Assembly: GCA_027490255.1 (NCBI GenBank)
Contig: JAIXYM010000118.1
Span: forward strand, 1-59,401
Length of the DNA stretch: 59,401 nt
Origin: Oxalobacteraceae bacterium
GTDB taxonomy: Bacteria > Pseudomonadota > Gammaproteobacteria > Burkholderiales > Burkholderiaceae_D
Direction of reading: 5' to 3'
Below the pieces are notes generated by a model. It saw only the letters and a list, made by a program, of their open reading frames with translations, was not told the DNA's origin and did not search any database. How positions within the stretch are numbered: the stretch's first letter is position 1; every line of letters starts with the position of its first letter. A program made the translations under genes and the position numbers. Below are positions 42,406 to 51,434 of the stretch, in pieces.

Positions 42406-43756
42406 GGTCTACCCCCTGAAGGTTATTCATCTCTTTACGAAGCTCATCGAGCACATGTTCGGCCCGTTCCGTCATGACCCGGAACCGGGGCGGATCACTG
42501 CGCATCGCTGTTAATCCCACCTCCAGCATGTCGATGCTCTCGGACAAGCGATTCGCTACCCTCCCCTGAAGCTGCTCTAAATGGTGTAGAGCCCTGGTAA
42601 GTTCAATCGCGTGCTGGCGACGCAAGTCAGCCGCCTCGACTTCCTTTTGCTCCCGCAGGGCACGAAGTTCAACCAACAATTGGTCTCGACTTTCTACCAG
42701 TTGATCACGCGAAGTTTCCAATAAAGATAGCTGGTTTTGCAAATCAACCTGCAGACGTTGACTTATCTCTTTTTCATTTCGCGCTTCGATCGCTTGCTGT
42801 CGGAAGCGATAGCACGCTAAACCAGCACCGGCAACATGCTCTATTTCGGTAAGTACCTGAAATCGTGCTGTATCGTCAGGTAATATGCGACTAGCCGGAA
42901 GCCAGAGCCCCTCGAACAGCAGGGCAACAAGTTCTTCACTACCAAAGCCGCGGTGGATCGCAGTCCAGGTGGCAAACAAATAACACGCATTGCGCTTCAG
43001 CTGGTTTAGGTCCGACTCCTTGAAATGCATGGAGCTGCTGTCAGTCGGAATTGCAAGATTTTTTATCTTCTCCAACGCGGCAGATGGCGCGGGGCCATCC
43101 GGAAGGTTTCGTATCGCGGCCTGGATGCCGGTATCGGAAAATGCTGGATGTCCCGTAATTACTTTGAAAACGAAATCGGTGATTGAGGACCTAATCTCCG
43201 GAAACCCGTTGATTTCACGGGTAAACAGCAGAAGCTGTCTCGGAACTGCCAAAACCTTGTCCATGGAGGCCAACTGAAGGAGCCGTGCGGTCGCTAAATC
43301 GTCGAGGCGGCTGTTTTTAGATATACGCCTCTCAGCTCTCGGCTTCATGGAAATTCGTTGTCCCTTCCGGCCGTACGCATACTCAATGAATTGCTCGAGT
43401 GTCTCGACCTCGCTCTTGGGCACCTTAGTTACCGGACGGCCTTCCCGGCCTCCTCGTCCCTGCAGATCCCCAGAACTGACAACCTCTACCTCGGACAAAA
43501 GCCCGGTAGAAGCAACCGAGGCCATAGCTTCTACCGGTTTTGTCGCATCAGGTTGCCGCGCCAGAGAATCGTTTTTCGCCGGAAAACTTTCTAGCTCGGA
43601 ATTCCCGCTGACGAACGAAATGGTCGGAGGCACGCAGTCGTTGCTGTCGCGCTTCGCCCGATCGTGGCCGGCGCCAAGCGCATCATTTACCGAACGCATC
43701 TCACCAGTTTTGACATTGAATACGCGCCCCTCTCGCTTTTTTGGTTCATCGTTCAT
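42386..43756 (-). CDS. Hypothetical protein with C-terminal coiled coil, next to the Hsp70 gene
   Basis: 456 residues. A low-complexity N-terminal 130 residues precedes a helical region (about 140-330; FIEYAYGRKGQRISMKPRAE, ITDFVFKVITGHPAFSDTGI). A long coiled coil follows (about 320-420; LQVDLQNQLSLLETSRDQLV, ESRDQLLVELRALREQKEVE). Its last residues resemble GrpE in layout (coiled coil then short helices) and the gene is coupled to Hsp70 by a 20-base overlap, so a dedicated nucleotide-exchange or adaptor role is conceivable but not shown by homology. It overlaps the upstream C2H2 gene by 11 bases. Confidence 0.65.
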   Translation of the reverse strand: MNDEPKKREGRVFNVKTGEMRSVNDALGAGHDRAKRDSNDCVPPTISFVSGNSELESFPAKNDSLARQPDATKPVEAMASVASTGLLSEVEVVSSGDLQGRGGREGRPVTKVPKSEVETLEQFIEYAYGRKGQRISMKPRAERRISKNSRLDDLATARLLQLASMDKVLAVPRQLLLFTREINGFPEIRSSITDFVFKVITGHPAFSDTGIQAAIRNLPDGPAPSAALEKIKNLAIPTDSSSMHFKESDLNQLKRNACYLFATWTAIHRGFGSEELVALLFEGLWLPASRILPDDTARFQVLTEIEHVAGAGLACYRFRQQAIEARNEKEISQRLQVDLQNQLSLLETSRDQLVESRDQLLVELRALREQKEVEAADLRRQHAIELTRALHHLEQLQGRVANRLSESIDMLEVGLTAMRSDPPRFRVMTERAEHVLDELRKEMNNLQGVDHGGRGI

Positions 43757-44930
43757 GGTTTTCTAGTCGCTCCATAATTGCTTTATTCCAGACGGTCGTC
43801 TCATCCATCGCACCCAACTCTCTCGCTAATTTTCTTGCCTCAGCGTACGACCTTTCATCATTAGTTGCCGCAAGTGCCTCGCAAGTCAGGAGTATCCGCT
43901 TCATGCGATCATATCCGCCGGTTTTGTATCTACGGGTCCTCTTCAATAATTCTACCGACTTCCCCTTCAACGACAACAGCCCCAAGCCGGCATCTGTCAG
44001 GATTTCAAGGGTATCCTGGTCCGTGAGCAGATTTTCTACCGTTCCTACTGACTGGGCATCGAGGGTTTCATCAAAATGCCAAGGAAATCCCTCGAGGAGC
44101 CCGCCGAATGCGCCAGCGACATTACGTAAAATGCCGTCGCATGCTATTGCCTCAGCCAAGTTGAATTGATTGAAATGAAATGCAATCAGGCTCCGAATGG
44201 CGCGCGCCAGTGGACGGTCAATACCGGACAATTCATCTACTGCCTGCAGGTAGCGCTCCGCATACTGCTCATATTTCAAGCCGCTATCCGGCAATCGTTC
44301 CTTCGCCATTACGCCGTAAAGATAATGACACACACCATCGCAATATGAACCGGCACTCGGAAATGATTTGCAGTCATTGATGAAGCGAGCTATAGAATCA
44401 AGGCTTAGGTCTCGCCCATGAGCAAGGCGGCTCAATGCATCCTCAACGCCCGCTAGGTCGAAACCGTCTGCAATCCGGAAATCGAGCTTAAGTCGCGTCC
44501 GCGCACTCCCGTTACGAAGTTCAAGGTCTAAAAATGCAAGTTTTTTTTCTGATAGTTGCCAGCCCAATGAGGCCGGCTCAATTTTTTTCCCATTAAGGAA
44601 GCATTCCGTCACATCCTCGAGCGATACACTCGAAACATCGAGAGCGGTCAAGATCTTTATGGAAGCCGAGCCTTGTGGATGCCCACCAATTAGCAAAGTC
44701 GGTTGACGAAGCGGATGCTTTTCGAATCTATGTTTTCGCAACCTCTCAAGATTTGTATACGATTTTGCGCATACTTCGCAAATATATCGTTTTGGCGGAG
44801 GAGGCGCATAAACCATTTCACCAAGCCCAGTGGGCTCATGAAACTCCGCGTAGCCCGTGTGCCAAAAACCCATCTTTAAAATCCCCTCATACATGCCCCA
44901 AGCTTTGCCCAGCTCGGATAGCTTGGTCAT
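43746..44930 (-). CDS. Hypothetical protein with a C2H2-type zinc finger
   Basis: 394 residues. Near the N-terminus lies YICEVCAKSYTNLERLRKHR: C51, C54, H67 and H72 fit the C2H2 pattern C-X2-C-X12-H-X4-H, which is uncommon in bacteria. A beta-rich segment follows (about 75-150), then a helical repeat-like C-terminal half (EQYAERYLQAVDELSGIDRP, AEARKLARELGAMDETTVWN). The finger may bind DNA, RNA or another protein. It starts 29 bases after the dynamin gene and overlaps the next gene, so it is part of a tightly packed operon. Function unknown. Confidence 0.7.
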   Translation of the reverse strand: MTKLSELGKAWGMYEGILKMGFWHTGYAEFHEPTGLGEMVYAPPPPKRYICEVCAKSYTNLERLRKHRFEKHPLRQPTLLIGGHPQGSASIKILTALDVSSVSLEDVTECFLNGKKIEPASLGWQLSEKKLAFLDLELRNGSARTRLKLDFRIADGFDLAGVEDALSRLAHGRDLSLDSIARFINDCKSFPSAGSYCDGVCHYLYGVMAKERLPDSGLKYEQYAERYLQAVDELSGIDRPLARAIRSLIAFHFNQFNLAEAIACDGILRNVAGAFGGLLEGFPWHFDETLDAQSVGTVENLLTDQDTLEILTDAGLGLLSLKGKSVELLKRTRRYKTGGYDRMKRILLTCEALAATNDERSYAEARKLARELGAMDETTVWNKAIMERLENHER

Positions 44931-44959
44931 GGACTACAGCCCGTTCACCTGAAACTTCT

Positions 44960-47878
44960 CTACGCGACATTTGCAAGACGATGACCCGGCCGGCAAAACA
45001 CATCGATCTCGGCCTCCCGGACGCGCCGGCTAGCAGCGCGGTGTTCCGCCAAGCCTACCGCGGGCTTGAAAATATCCAGGCCCCGGCCTAATTTGAAAAG
45101 TATGCCGTGATCCAGAATCAGGAAGCGGTCATGAAGGCCACCTTCACGTTGCAGCGACAAAGTGACGCCGTAATTCTTGAACAAATCCTTGACAACGTTC
45201 TCCACAATTTTGTTCTGGTATTCGACGCGGTCAGCCGGGGCGAATGCAGTCACCACCTCGATTTCGCGCGGATGCGCAGATTCGGCTACATGGAGAAAAA
45301 ATTCTCTGAGGTTACGTAACTGGTGTGGACTGGCGAGATAAGGATCCACAAGCCTGATTCGGTTCGCACCGGCCAGAAACTTGTGATCAAAGACTTTTTC
45401 GAATGGCCAACCAGTCATCCCATCCCGCAACCGAAGTCGATGAACTGTCACCGTTGCCTGCTCGCGGATCTCATCGGCCCAACTCATAAACGAACCAGCG
45501 AAACCGTTTCCACTGCCATCTGGGTATGGGCTCATCGAATGTTCCAACTCCCGGATGGATTTCGCTGATCGCAGAGACTTATCCTCGTCGGACCGCTCTG
45601 CCACATTTTTCTCTGCGGATTCGACACTTAAGCTCCGGCTCGCATCGGGCCCTTCAATAGCGCCTACGTTCGGCTCTGCCATCTCGCCAGCGAAAACCAA
45701 TAAGGCACGAAACTCATTCTTGATCACATTCACCTGAGCCTCGGTCGACTGCTTTTGACCAGCAATGAGGGCCACAGCAGCGGCACGTATGTTGTCGTCT
45801 GCTTGCTCCAAGAGCACATGAACTTCGTTTAACGCATGTCGTGGCGCGCCTTTGGCCTCATCAACAAGGAAATCACCAAACGCCCGTATTCTTTCCAGCA
45901 AGTGATGCTGCAGCGCTTCAGTCAACAGATTTTTGACCTCGCGATAAAAGGTTTGTACTTCGGCAGATTGCGTGATGGTAGTTCCCTTGCCAAACACGCT
46001 CGCAACATTGAAGCGCGCGGCATCAATCAGCTCCGACACTTCCTCTGTCACGAAATCATCCAGCAGAGAAATCACCCGTTGCTCTTCAGCTTCGGTAATC
46101 TCCTGCGCCCGCGATAGGGTTCGCTGCAGGGATTCTTTTAGCTTCGAGGTCACGTCCAACGGTATTGTCGCCCCCAGTTCCAAAGAGTCCGAAATTCGCT
46201 CTCCATCGTCCGCCAGTGCTTTCAAGTAGGTCTCGAAACTCTTAGCAAAGTCGGCGAACGCTTCTGTGTATTGGCCGAGCATTTCCTGGACTTTTGGAAA
46301 GATTCTGTTCGCAACCTTTTTTTGGAAATCGAACATGTAGCCCCAATACCCGGATCGCCTGGAACGCCAGTGGCGCCCGATGTCGAGCGTCTCGAAGGCT
46401 GCAATCTCCTTTTCTGCCAACAGGGATACATTTTCAATCAAAATGGCATGGTATTTCCGCTGGGTTTGAAGCAACGCGGTCAATTGCTCCGTCCGCTGAT
46501 GGGTGGCACCTGCAAACCTTTGGCTAGCCTGCTCAAATTCCTCACGAAAGGTACGAAGCTTCTGCTCCGCCACCTCCCTATCTTTGATGTTGGTGATTGC
46601 AAGCAACTTGGTTTCCAATACGAGCTGGAGATCCAACAATGCTGCTCTCGAACCTAGCGCCAGTCGCTGGGCTGCCACTGCAATTCGAGACTCGACCGAC
46701 AGCATGTGCAACAATCGGCTAGTGAGCTCAACTACGCCCCCGGGATCGGAGTCGTAAATTGCGCAGGATGTGGGCTTTTTGGCTGCCCAGTCGCGATGAA
46801 GCTTGGCGGAAGTAAAGGCGATCTCTACGTCTCCTAATTGTTCGCGGTAGCGCCGTATCGCAGGGGAATCATCCTGGCCCATTTCATCAAGCGTCGCATT
46901 AAGCTCCTTGGCCAAACGTTGCCGTTCGCGTTCAATACGGCAGCTTACGCTTTCAGGATCCTCATCGTTAGCTTCAGCGTTATCAAGATGCTGTTGATAG
47001 GTGACATCTAATTGAGTAATTACGATGATTAGCTGTTTGACGTTGCCTTTCCTTAGCAGGGAAAGGAGAAAGTCCTTGTCTGATTGTCCGTAGGATTCCC
47101 CTGATTTCGCCAAAAATAATACGGCATCAACGTCTTCAACGGCCTTTTCGGTCAGACTGACTCGGAAGCGCTCCGTATCATCGAGCCCCGGCGTATCGAT
47201 GAGCATGACTCCTTCATCTAGGATTGCCGCAGTTGATTCGATGTCGATGGACTTGACCAAGCAGTGATGGGGCTTGGTTCCTGACGTAAATTCCTTCAAA
47301 CGTCGCCGAAATTCGGTTTCATCTTTCTTGCTTCCTTCGGCACCAAGTTCAATGGTCAAGTTGAAACCATCCTGTTTCAGATAATGATCTTCGATAGCCT
47401 TGAGGTCGAACACTTGCTCTAATTCGCCATCTTTGTTTTTCCTAGGTTTTTCAAAACTACTCCACATTTTTATCCGATGAGCGTCGATATGCTTGGGATC
47501 CTCTCGGTACAGAATTTGGAGCTTCTCCCAATCTTCCAGAGAAACAAAGCGGACCGTTGCCTTTACCCGCGGGCCGTGCCGGAACGTCGTGATTGCTGCC
47601 GTCTCCGGATTAGTGTCCTCACTGGCAAGCCTCGCTCCGAGCAGTTCGTTTACAAAAGACGACTTTCCAGTCTTAAAACGCCCCACAACAGCTACTTTGT
47701 AATGCTCCGGCAGCTGCTGGGATTTCAGCAGCTCTGAAAGGATGTCTGCCGTTCGTCTGCACTCCTTCCCTATTTGCGCTATTTCGATATCCGCCTTACT
47801 GGTCAAGGCGTCTCGCACCTGGGTCACATGGCTGACAAGCGTGCGAATATCATTTCGAATCTGGCGGGGGGACTTCAT
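44960..47878 (-). CDS. Dynamin-like GTPase with C-terminal MITD1-type domain
   Basis: 972 residues. GTPase domain: G1 VAVVGRFKTGKSSFVNELLG (66-73), G2 around TNPETAAITT, G3 LIDTPGLDDTERF (228-231), G4 VITQLDVTY (288-291). A long helical stalk-like region (about 400-780) includes many Glu/Lys/Arg heptads. The C-terminus (about 807-972) resembles the phospholipase-D-like C-terminal domain of eukaryotic MITD1: IRLVDPYLASPHQLRNLREF, EGGLHDRFLILDHGI (HDR at 916-918), FKLGRGLDIFKP and EIDVFC. In MITD1 this domain binds phosphoinositide membranes. The fusion suggests a membrane-acting GTPase. First gene of the cluster, start MKSPRQIRN at 47878. Confidence 0.85.
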   Translation of the reverse strand: MKSPRQIRNDIRTLVSHVTQVRDALTSKADIEIAQIGKECRRTADILSELLKSQQLPEHYKVAVVGRFKTGKSSFVNELLGARLASEDTNPETAAITTFRHGPRVKATVRFVSLEDWEKLQILYREDPKHIDAHRIKMWSSFEKPRKNKDGELEQVFDLKAIEDHYLKQDGFNLTIELGAEGSKKDETEFRRRLKEFTSGTKPHHCLVKSIDIESTAAILDEGVMLIDTPGLDDTERFRVSLTEKAVEDVDAVLFLAKSGESYGQSDKDFLLSLLRKGNVKQLIIVITQLDVTYQQHLDNAEANDEDPESVSCRIERERQRLAKELNATLDEMGQDDSPAIRRYREQLGDVEIAFTSAKLHRDWAAKKPTSCAIYDSDPGGVVELTSRLLHMLSVESRIAVAAQRLALGSRAALLDLQLVLETKLLAITNIKDREVAEQKLRTFREEFEQASQRFAGATHQRTEQLTALLQTQRKYHAILIENVSLLAEKEIAAFETLDIGRHWRSRRSGYWGYMFDFQKKVANRIFPKVQEMLGQYTEAFADFAKSFETYLKALADDGERISDSLELGATIPLDVTSKLKESLQRTLSRAQEITEAEEQRVISLLDDFVTEEVSELIDAARFNVASVFGKGTTITQSAEVQTFYREVKNLLTEALQHHLLERIRAFGDFLVDEAKGAPRHALNEVHVLLEQADDNIRAAAVALIAGQKQSTEAQVNVIKNEFRALLVFAGEMAEPNVGAIEGPDASRSLSVESAEKNVAERSDEDKSLRSAKSIRELEHSMSPYPDGSGNGFAGSFMSWADEIREQATVTVHRLRLRDGMTGWPFEKVFDHKFLAGANRIRLVDPYLASPHQLRNLREFFLHVAESAHPREIEVVTAFAPADRVEYQNKIVENVVKDLFKNYGVTLSLQREGGLHDRFLILDHGILFKLGRGLDIFKPAVGLAEHRAASRRVREAEIDVFCRPGHRLANVA

Positions 47879-48431
47879 TAAAAGTTATCTCCCAATAACA
47901 GGTTTACGCTAGAAGCAAATCGTATTTTTTGTGTCAAACAAAAATGGTGGGCGTTCGTAATCACATTCGCAGCAGCCCGTCGAAAACCGCTCTTTTCATA
48001 TATGAAAGGCGCTTGCGCTCCCATAATGCCCCACTTAATCAAATACGACTGCGACTATTCCAAATTAAACAATAGACCAATACCGCCGTACGACCAGAAA
48101 ACTTAGCGCACTCCTTCTAGTTCGGAACGCACTGACGTGAGACCTTTCTTGAATCTTAATTGGAAGACGCCCTTCGGCGCAGAAATAGTTCAATGCGTAA
48201 CGCTCCATAATCGTTTCAGCTTGTCCCAAAAGTTGATTCAGGAAGACCTTCACATTTATATATTTTTCTTTTGTTTTTTATCGTAAAAAATTAATTTAAT
48301 TTTTTCGATTTCGCCTATAGTCTTTACATCGACATAATTAATAAATAAGGTTGGTAGAATGCGTTTCACTATTTCCGATCCATTCTTCCATTTGATATTA
48401 CAAAGGTGCTGATAATTTTTCTATTAAACCA
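47879..48431. other. Divergent intergenic region between the dynamin gene and the WYL gene
   Basis: No supported gene. It contains the palindrome TTTCATATATGAAA (47994-48007), about 116 bases upstream of the dynamin start, a candidate operator. The right half (48254-48431) is strongly A+T rich, suited to a promoter for the WYL gene. A possible 62-codon frame at 48065-48253 with a GTG start has no supporting features. Confidence 0.5.
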
Positions 48432-49409
48432 ATGAACCGCCTAGAACGCTTCTACAAAATCGACCAACTCCTCCAAGACCGCAAGGTCATCAGTCGAGAC
48501 GATTTTCTATCGATCCTTGAAATCTCCCTAGCCACCTTCAAGCGCGATCTCGAATACATGCGCGACCGGTTCAACGCGCCCGTCATCTACGACCCTGAAC
48601 TTCGCGGCTACCGATACGAGAAGTCTTCATCCAACAAAACCAAATTCTCCCTGCCCGGTCTTTGGTTCTCAGAGCAAGAGATCTTTGCTCTAATCACCAT
48701 GCAGCAATTGCTTGAGAATCTTGACCAGGGCAGCATCATCGGTCCCCACATACAGCCTTTTCTTGCTCGTCTCGACGCCGTCATCGGCGAAGGTGAATCC
48801 TCGTCCAAAGAAATCCGCAAACGCATCAAGCTCGTTGAGATGGGCCGCCGGGTTCAGGGCAGTCATTTCTTCTCCGAAGTAGGTGTTGCACTCTTCAAGC
48901 GCCAGCGCATCAAAATCCAGTACTACGCTCGCGCCAGTAACCAAATCACGCTGCGAGAAATCTCGCCCCAGCGCCTGATTCATTACCGCGACAACTGGTA
49001 CCTCGATGCCTGGTGCCATATGCGTGATGGTCTGCGGGGGTTTTCTCTTGACGGTATCCGCGCCATCACGACGGTTAACAAAAAAGCTACGGAAGTCCCC
49101 ATCAAATCGCTCGATCAGTTTCTCGCTGCCAGCTACGGCATTTTTGCGGGCGAATCCAAACATATTGCCAAGCTTAAATTTACCCCTGAACGCGCGCGTT
49201 GGGTAGCGGCTGAGCTTTGGCATCCGGACCAGAAGGGCTCATTTGATGAGTCTGGTGCCTATATTCTTGAATTCCCCTACTCCGATGACCGTGAGCTGCT
49301 GCTTGATATCGCCAAGCACGGCGCAGCAGTTGAGGTGCTGTCGCCCAAGGCGCTGCGTGACAAGGTGCGCCAAGAACACGAGGCGGCTTTCTTGCAATAT
49401 CAGCATTGA
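48432..49409 (+). CDS. WYL-domain transcriptional regulator
   Basis: 325 residues. N-terminal HTH of the HTH_11/DeoR-like type (LERFYKIDQLLQDRKVISRD, LEISLATFKRDLEYMRDRFN), then the WYL domain: RIKIQYYARASNQITLREIS, PQRLIHYRDNWYLDAWCHMR, GLRGFSLDGIRAI; and a C-terminal WCX extension (LKFTPERARWVAAELWHPDQ, LEFPYSDDRELLLDI). WYL proteins sense nucleic acid or nucleotide ligands in characterised cases, and BrxR and CapW of this family repress anti-phage systems. It diverges from the dynamin cluster with a 553-base spacer, so it is the likely regulator of that cluster. Confidence 0.88.
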   Translation: MNRLERFYKIDQLLQDRKVISRDDFLSILEISLATFKRDLEYMRDRFNAPVIYDPELRGYRYEKSSSNKTKFSLPGLWFSEQEIFALITMQQLLENLDQGSIIGPHIQPFLARLDAVIGEGESSSKEIRKRIKLVEMGRRVQGSHFFSEVGVALFKRQRIKIQYYARASNQITLREISPQRLIHYRDNWYLDAWCHMRDGLRGFSLDGIRAITTVNKKATEVPIKSLDQFLAASYGIFAGESKHIAKLKFTPERARWVAAELWHPDQKGSFDESGAYILEFPYSDDRELLLDIAKHGAAVEVLSPKALRDKVRQEHEAAFLQYQH

Positions 49410-49410
49410 T

Positions 49411-49992
49411 TCAACCGATATCCCAATCGCCCACCGCTTCCATGTCGATGCGGTCTTTGGGGCAGATGGGTGGTCCGTAATGCAAAAAATCTTTAAGCAT
49501 CGGCACTGTGAATCCACACTTACTGCACTTGGCTCGCGGGCGGGGTGATCTGGCTGCTGCCTTTCGGGGTACGGATAGTCTGGCGTGGGGATAGGTGCCT
49601 AGTTTGGTCGCCAGTTCTTTCAACTTCTCTTTTAGTACGGGTCCGGCACCCGCGCTGCGCATGGGCCCCACCATGCCTAGGCTTGTTGCTATTTTTTTAA
49701 ATTCCTTGCCGTGCTTGTGCTTGCAGTCATCTACGGCGTGGACTAGCTCATGTACTAGGGTGTCGAGTACTTCGACCGCATCTTCCAGGGCGGGCGATAT
49801 GAAGATCTGGTTGACGCCATCCTTGCTGGACTTGGTGCTCCAGCATTGCCCGATGTGGCCGCTTCGCGCGCCGGTGCTGGCAAAGCCGCATGAGACCCGG
49901 CATGAGGGGATTGTGTGGCCGGCTTTGGTGAAGATGGGTGTTAGTTCTTTTACTGCGGCTTCTAGCCAGGATTCTCGGGTGATTTGTCTCAT
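49411..49992 (-). CDS. SprT-like metallopeptidase-domain protein
   Basis: About 193 residues from MRQITRESWLEAAVKELTPI at 49992 (an upstream ATG at 50022 is also possible). The zinc-protease site HELVHAVDDCKHKHG is seen, followed by EFKKIATSLGMVGP. The C-terminus has a zinc ribbon, AKCSKCGFTVPMLKDFL and PPICPKD. SprT proteins belong to the Spartan/SprT metallopeptidase group. The gene is convergent with the WYL gene, ending 2 bases past its stop. It could be a chromosomal gene or part of the island; both are possible. Confidence 0.85.
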   Translation of the reverse strand: MRQITRESWLEAAVKELTPIFTKAGHTIPSCRVSCGFASTGARSGHIGQCWSTKSSKDGVNQIFISPALEDAVEVLDTLVHELVHAVDDCKHKHGKEFKKIATSLGMVGPMRSAGAGPVLKEKLKELATKLGTYPHARLSVPRKAAARSPRPRAKCSKCGFTVPMLKDFLHYGPPICPKDRIDMEAVGDWDIG

Positions 49993-50150
49993 GGGGAAGA
50001 GACTAACCGGGCGATAGCTCAAATAATGAGCTTCGCATACTGGATGTACTGAGAAAACTGCTTATTTATTGGTGGCCAACACAAATTTTTGTGACATGTT
50101 TAATCCTGTTACGAACCAAAATGTTAACAACGCTATTGAGTGGCGTAGCG

Positions 50151-50453
50151 TCAGTTTATGGCAGGTGCAATCTCAGGATTGTTTTTGAATTTCATCTCCA
50201 CCTCCCAAATATCCAAAGCCTCTTGCATACGAAGCCAGCTCTCAGGTGATCCACCCACTGCCCGCGAAATACGAACAGCCATCTCGGCAGTAATCGCTTT
50301 CTTCTCGTGCAAGATATCTGACACCGTGACTCTACTTACCAAAAGACGCGCAGCAAGTTCACCTTGTGTCCATCCTAAGTCAGGCAACACATCTTCTCTT
50401 AGTACCGCACCGGGATGCGTCGGCCTCCGATTCGGATCGCGTAGTGTTTTCAT
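50151..50453 (-). CDS. higA: HigA-family antitoxin
   Basis: 100 residues: MKTLRDPNRRPTHPGAVLRE, DLGWTQGELAARLLVSRVTV and ISRAVGGSPESWLRMQEALD. The HTH and the conserved HPG and SPE-W blocks mark the HigA/VapI family. It follows higB with a one-base overlap (TAATG) and acts as antitoxin and autorepressor. The operator upstream of higB is described separately. Confidence 0.92.
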   Translation of the reverse strand: MKTLRDPNRRPTHPGAVLREDVLPDLGWTQGELAARLLVSRVTVSDILHEKKAITAEMAVRISRAVGGSPESWLRMQEALDIWEVEMKFKNNPEIAPAIN

Positions 50454-50731
50454 TAGTGATAATCCTCTAAATTGACGTTGGCAGCGTCTTGTCCATCGAA
50501 CTCAAAAGTAATACGCCAGTTACCGGTAACAGACACCGCATACACTCCCTTGCGATCGCCCTTCAAGGGATGAAATTTATAGCCGGGAACATCCATATCT
50601 TCCGGCCCTTTGGCAGCATCAAGTCGGTCCAGGATTCGCTCTATCTTTGCCGCGTACTGAGCAGGTATGCCCTTGTAGTTGCTCTTCGTAAAGAACAACT
50701 CTAGACCTTTGTGCTTGAATGTGGAGATCAT
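50453..50731 (-). CDS. higB: HigB-family toxin
   Basis: 92 residues: MISTFKHKGLELFFTKSNYK, AAKIERILDRLDAAKGPEDM, GYKFHPLKGDRKGVYAVSVT and NWRITFEFDGQDAANVNLED. This is the Graphis/HigB type of RelE-like mRNA interferase, with conserved Lys, Arg and the C-terminal D-Y-H. In HigBA systems the toxin gene precedes the antitoxin gene, as here. The TGTAAA/TTTACA dyad lies just upstream. Confidence 0.92.
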   Translation of the reverse strand: MISTFKHKGLELFFTKSNYKGIPAQYAAKIERILDRLDAAKGPEDMDVPGYKFHPLKGDRKGVYAVSVTGNWRITFEFDGQDAANVNLEDYH

Positions 50732-50741
50732 TGATTTAAAT

Positions 50742-50760
50742 TGTAAAGCAACTATTTACA
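50742..50760. promoter_or_regulatory. Operator-like dyad upstream of higB
   Basis: TGTAAA (50742-50747) and TTTACA (50755-50760) form a 6-bp dyad with a 7-base spacer, starting 11 bases upstream of the higB start. HigA or HigBA typically binds such a site over the promoter. The remaining interval up to 51040 shows no gene. Confidence 0.55.
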
Positions 50761-51040
50761 TTGTCAACCGAATGCTTACAACTCATACGGTAGCCGGGTC
50801 TGTGAGAAGCTGGGCAGCTGCATGTGACGGAAAACCTGCATTAGCAGTAGCGGCCAAGCCAGACAACGGCACGTCAACCGCTTGGATGAGGACGGCTCCA
50901 AATCATCGCAGCGCTGGAAAAGTTTTTTGGGTCGCTCACTCTTTGAGCTAGCAATCCCGTAAAACGTTTACTTGCGCCTTAACTCGCTTTCCAGATTAAC
51001 GCGCCTTTGTTTTTAATTCAACAACCATCCAGGGATCGCC

Positions 51041-51430
51041 GTGGCCATTCAAACCGAATTCATTGACTTCATCGTCAGCGTTGCCGCCATCCGCGCTAAA
51101 TACCCCGGTGGTTGGGAGGCTTGCCTCAAAGACCACGCTCCGCTGATTGGTGGGCGTGTTTGGTATGACGACTATCTGTTCCGAGACGGCGCGATGGGCC
51201 CGCAGGGCATTGAGGCCTTGGTCGAGGAATGGACTGCGCTTGGGCTGGTCGGTCGCGCGCAGGTGGATGGGCAAGACTGCTGGATCGACTTTTGTGTGTA
51301 CGAGTCAATGTTTGGTGGCGCCACCCTGCCCTGTGCTTGGCTGGTTCCGCAAGACGGTCGGTCGGTCGCGCACGTTGATGACCCAGGCTCGGCTGTTGTC
51401 GGCCGCGGTACCCCGGGTCTCAATGCTTGA
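51041..51430 (+). CDS. Hypothetical protein upstream of the VIT/VWA gene
   Basis: 129 residues from a GTG start (VAIQTEFIDFIVSVAAIRAK). It is rich in Trp, Gly and acidic residues (PGGWEACLKDHAPLIGGRVW, YDDYLFRDGAMGPQGIEALV), with no signal peptide and no known domain. It precedes the VIT/VWA gene in the same direction by 150 bases, so they may be coexpressed. The C-terminal end (VVGRGTPGLNA) abuts an 18-base tandem repeat array. Confidence 0.55.
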   Translation: MAIQTEFIDFIVSVAAIRAKYPGGWEACLKDHAPLIGGRVWYDDYLFRDGAMGPQGIEALVEEWTALGLVGRAQVDGQDCWIDFCVYESMFGGATLPCAWLVPQDGRSVAHVDDPGSAVVGRGTPGLNA

Positions 51431-51434
51431 GCCT

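Noticed and set aside
48065..48253. 62-codon minus-strand frame between the dynamin and WYL genes
   Set aside because: GTG start, no ribosome binding site and no recognisable domain; it may be real but is not supported.
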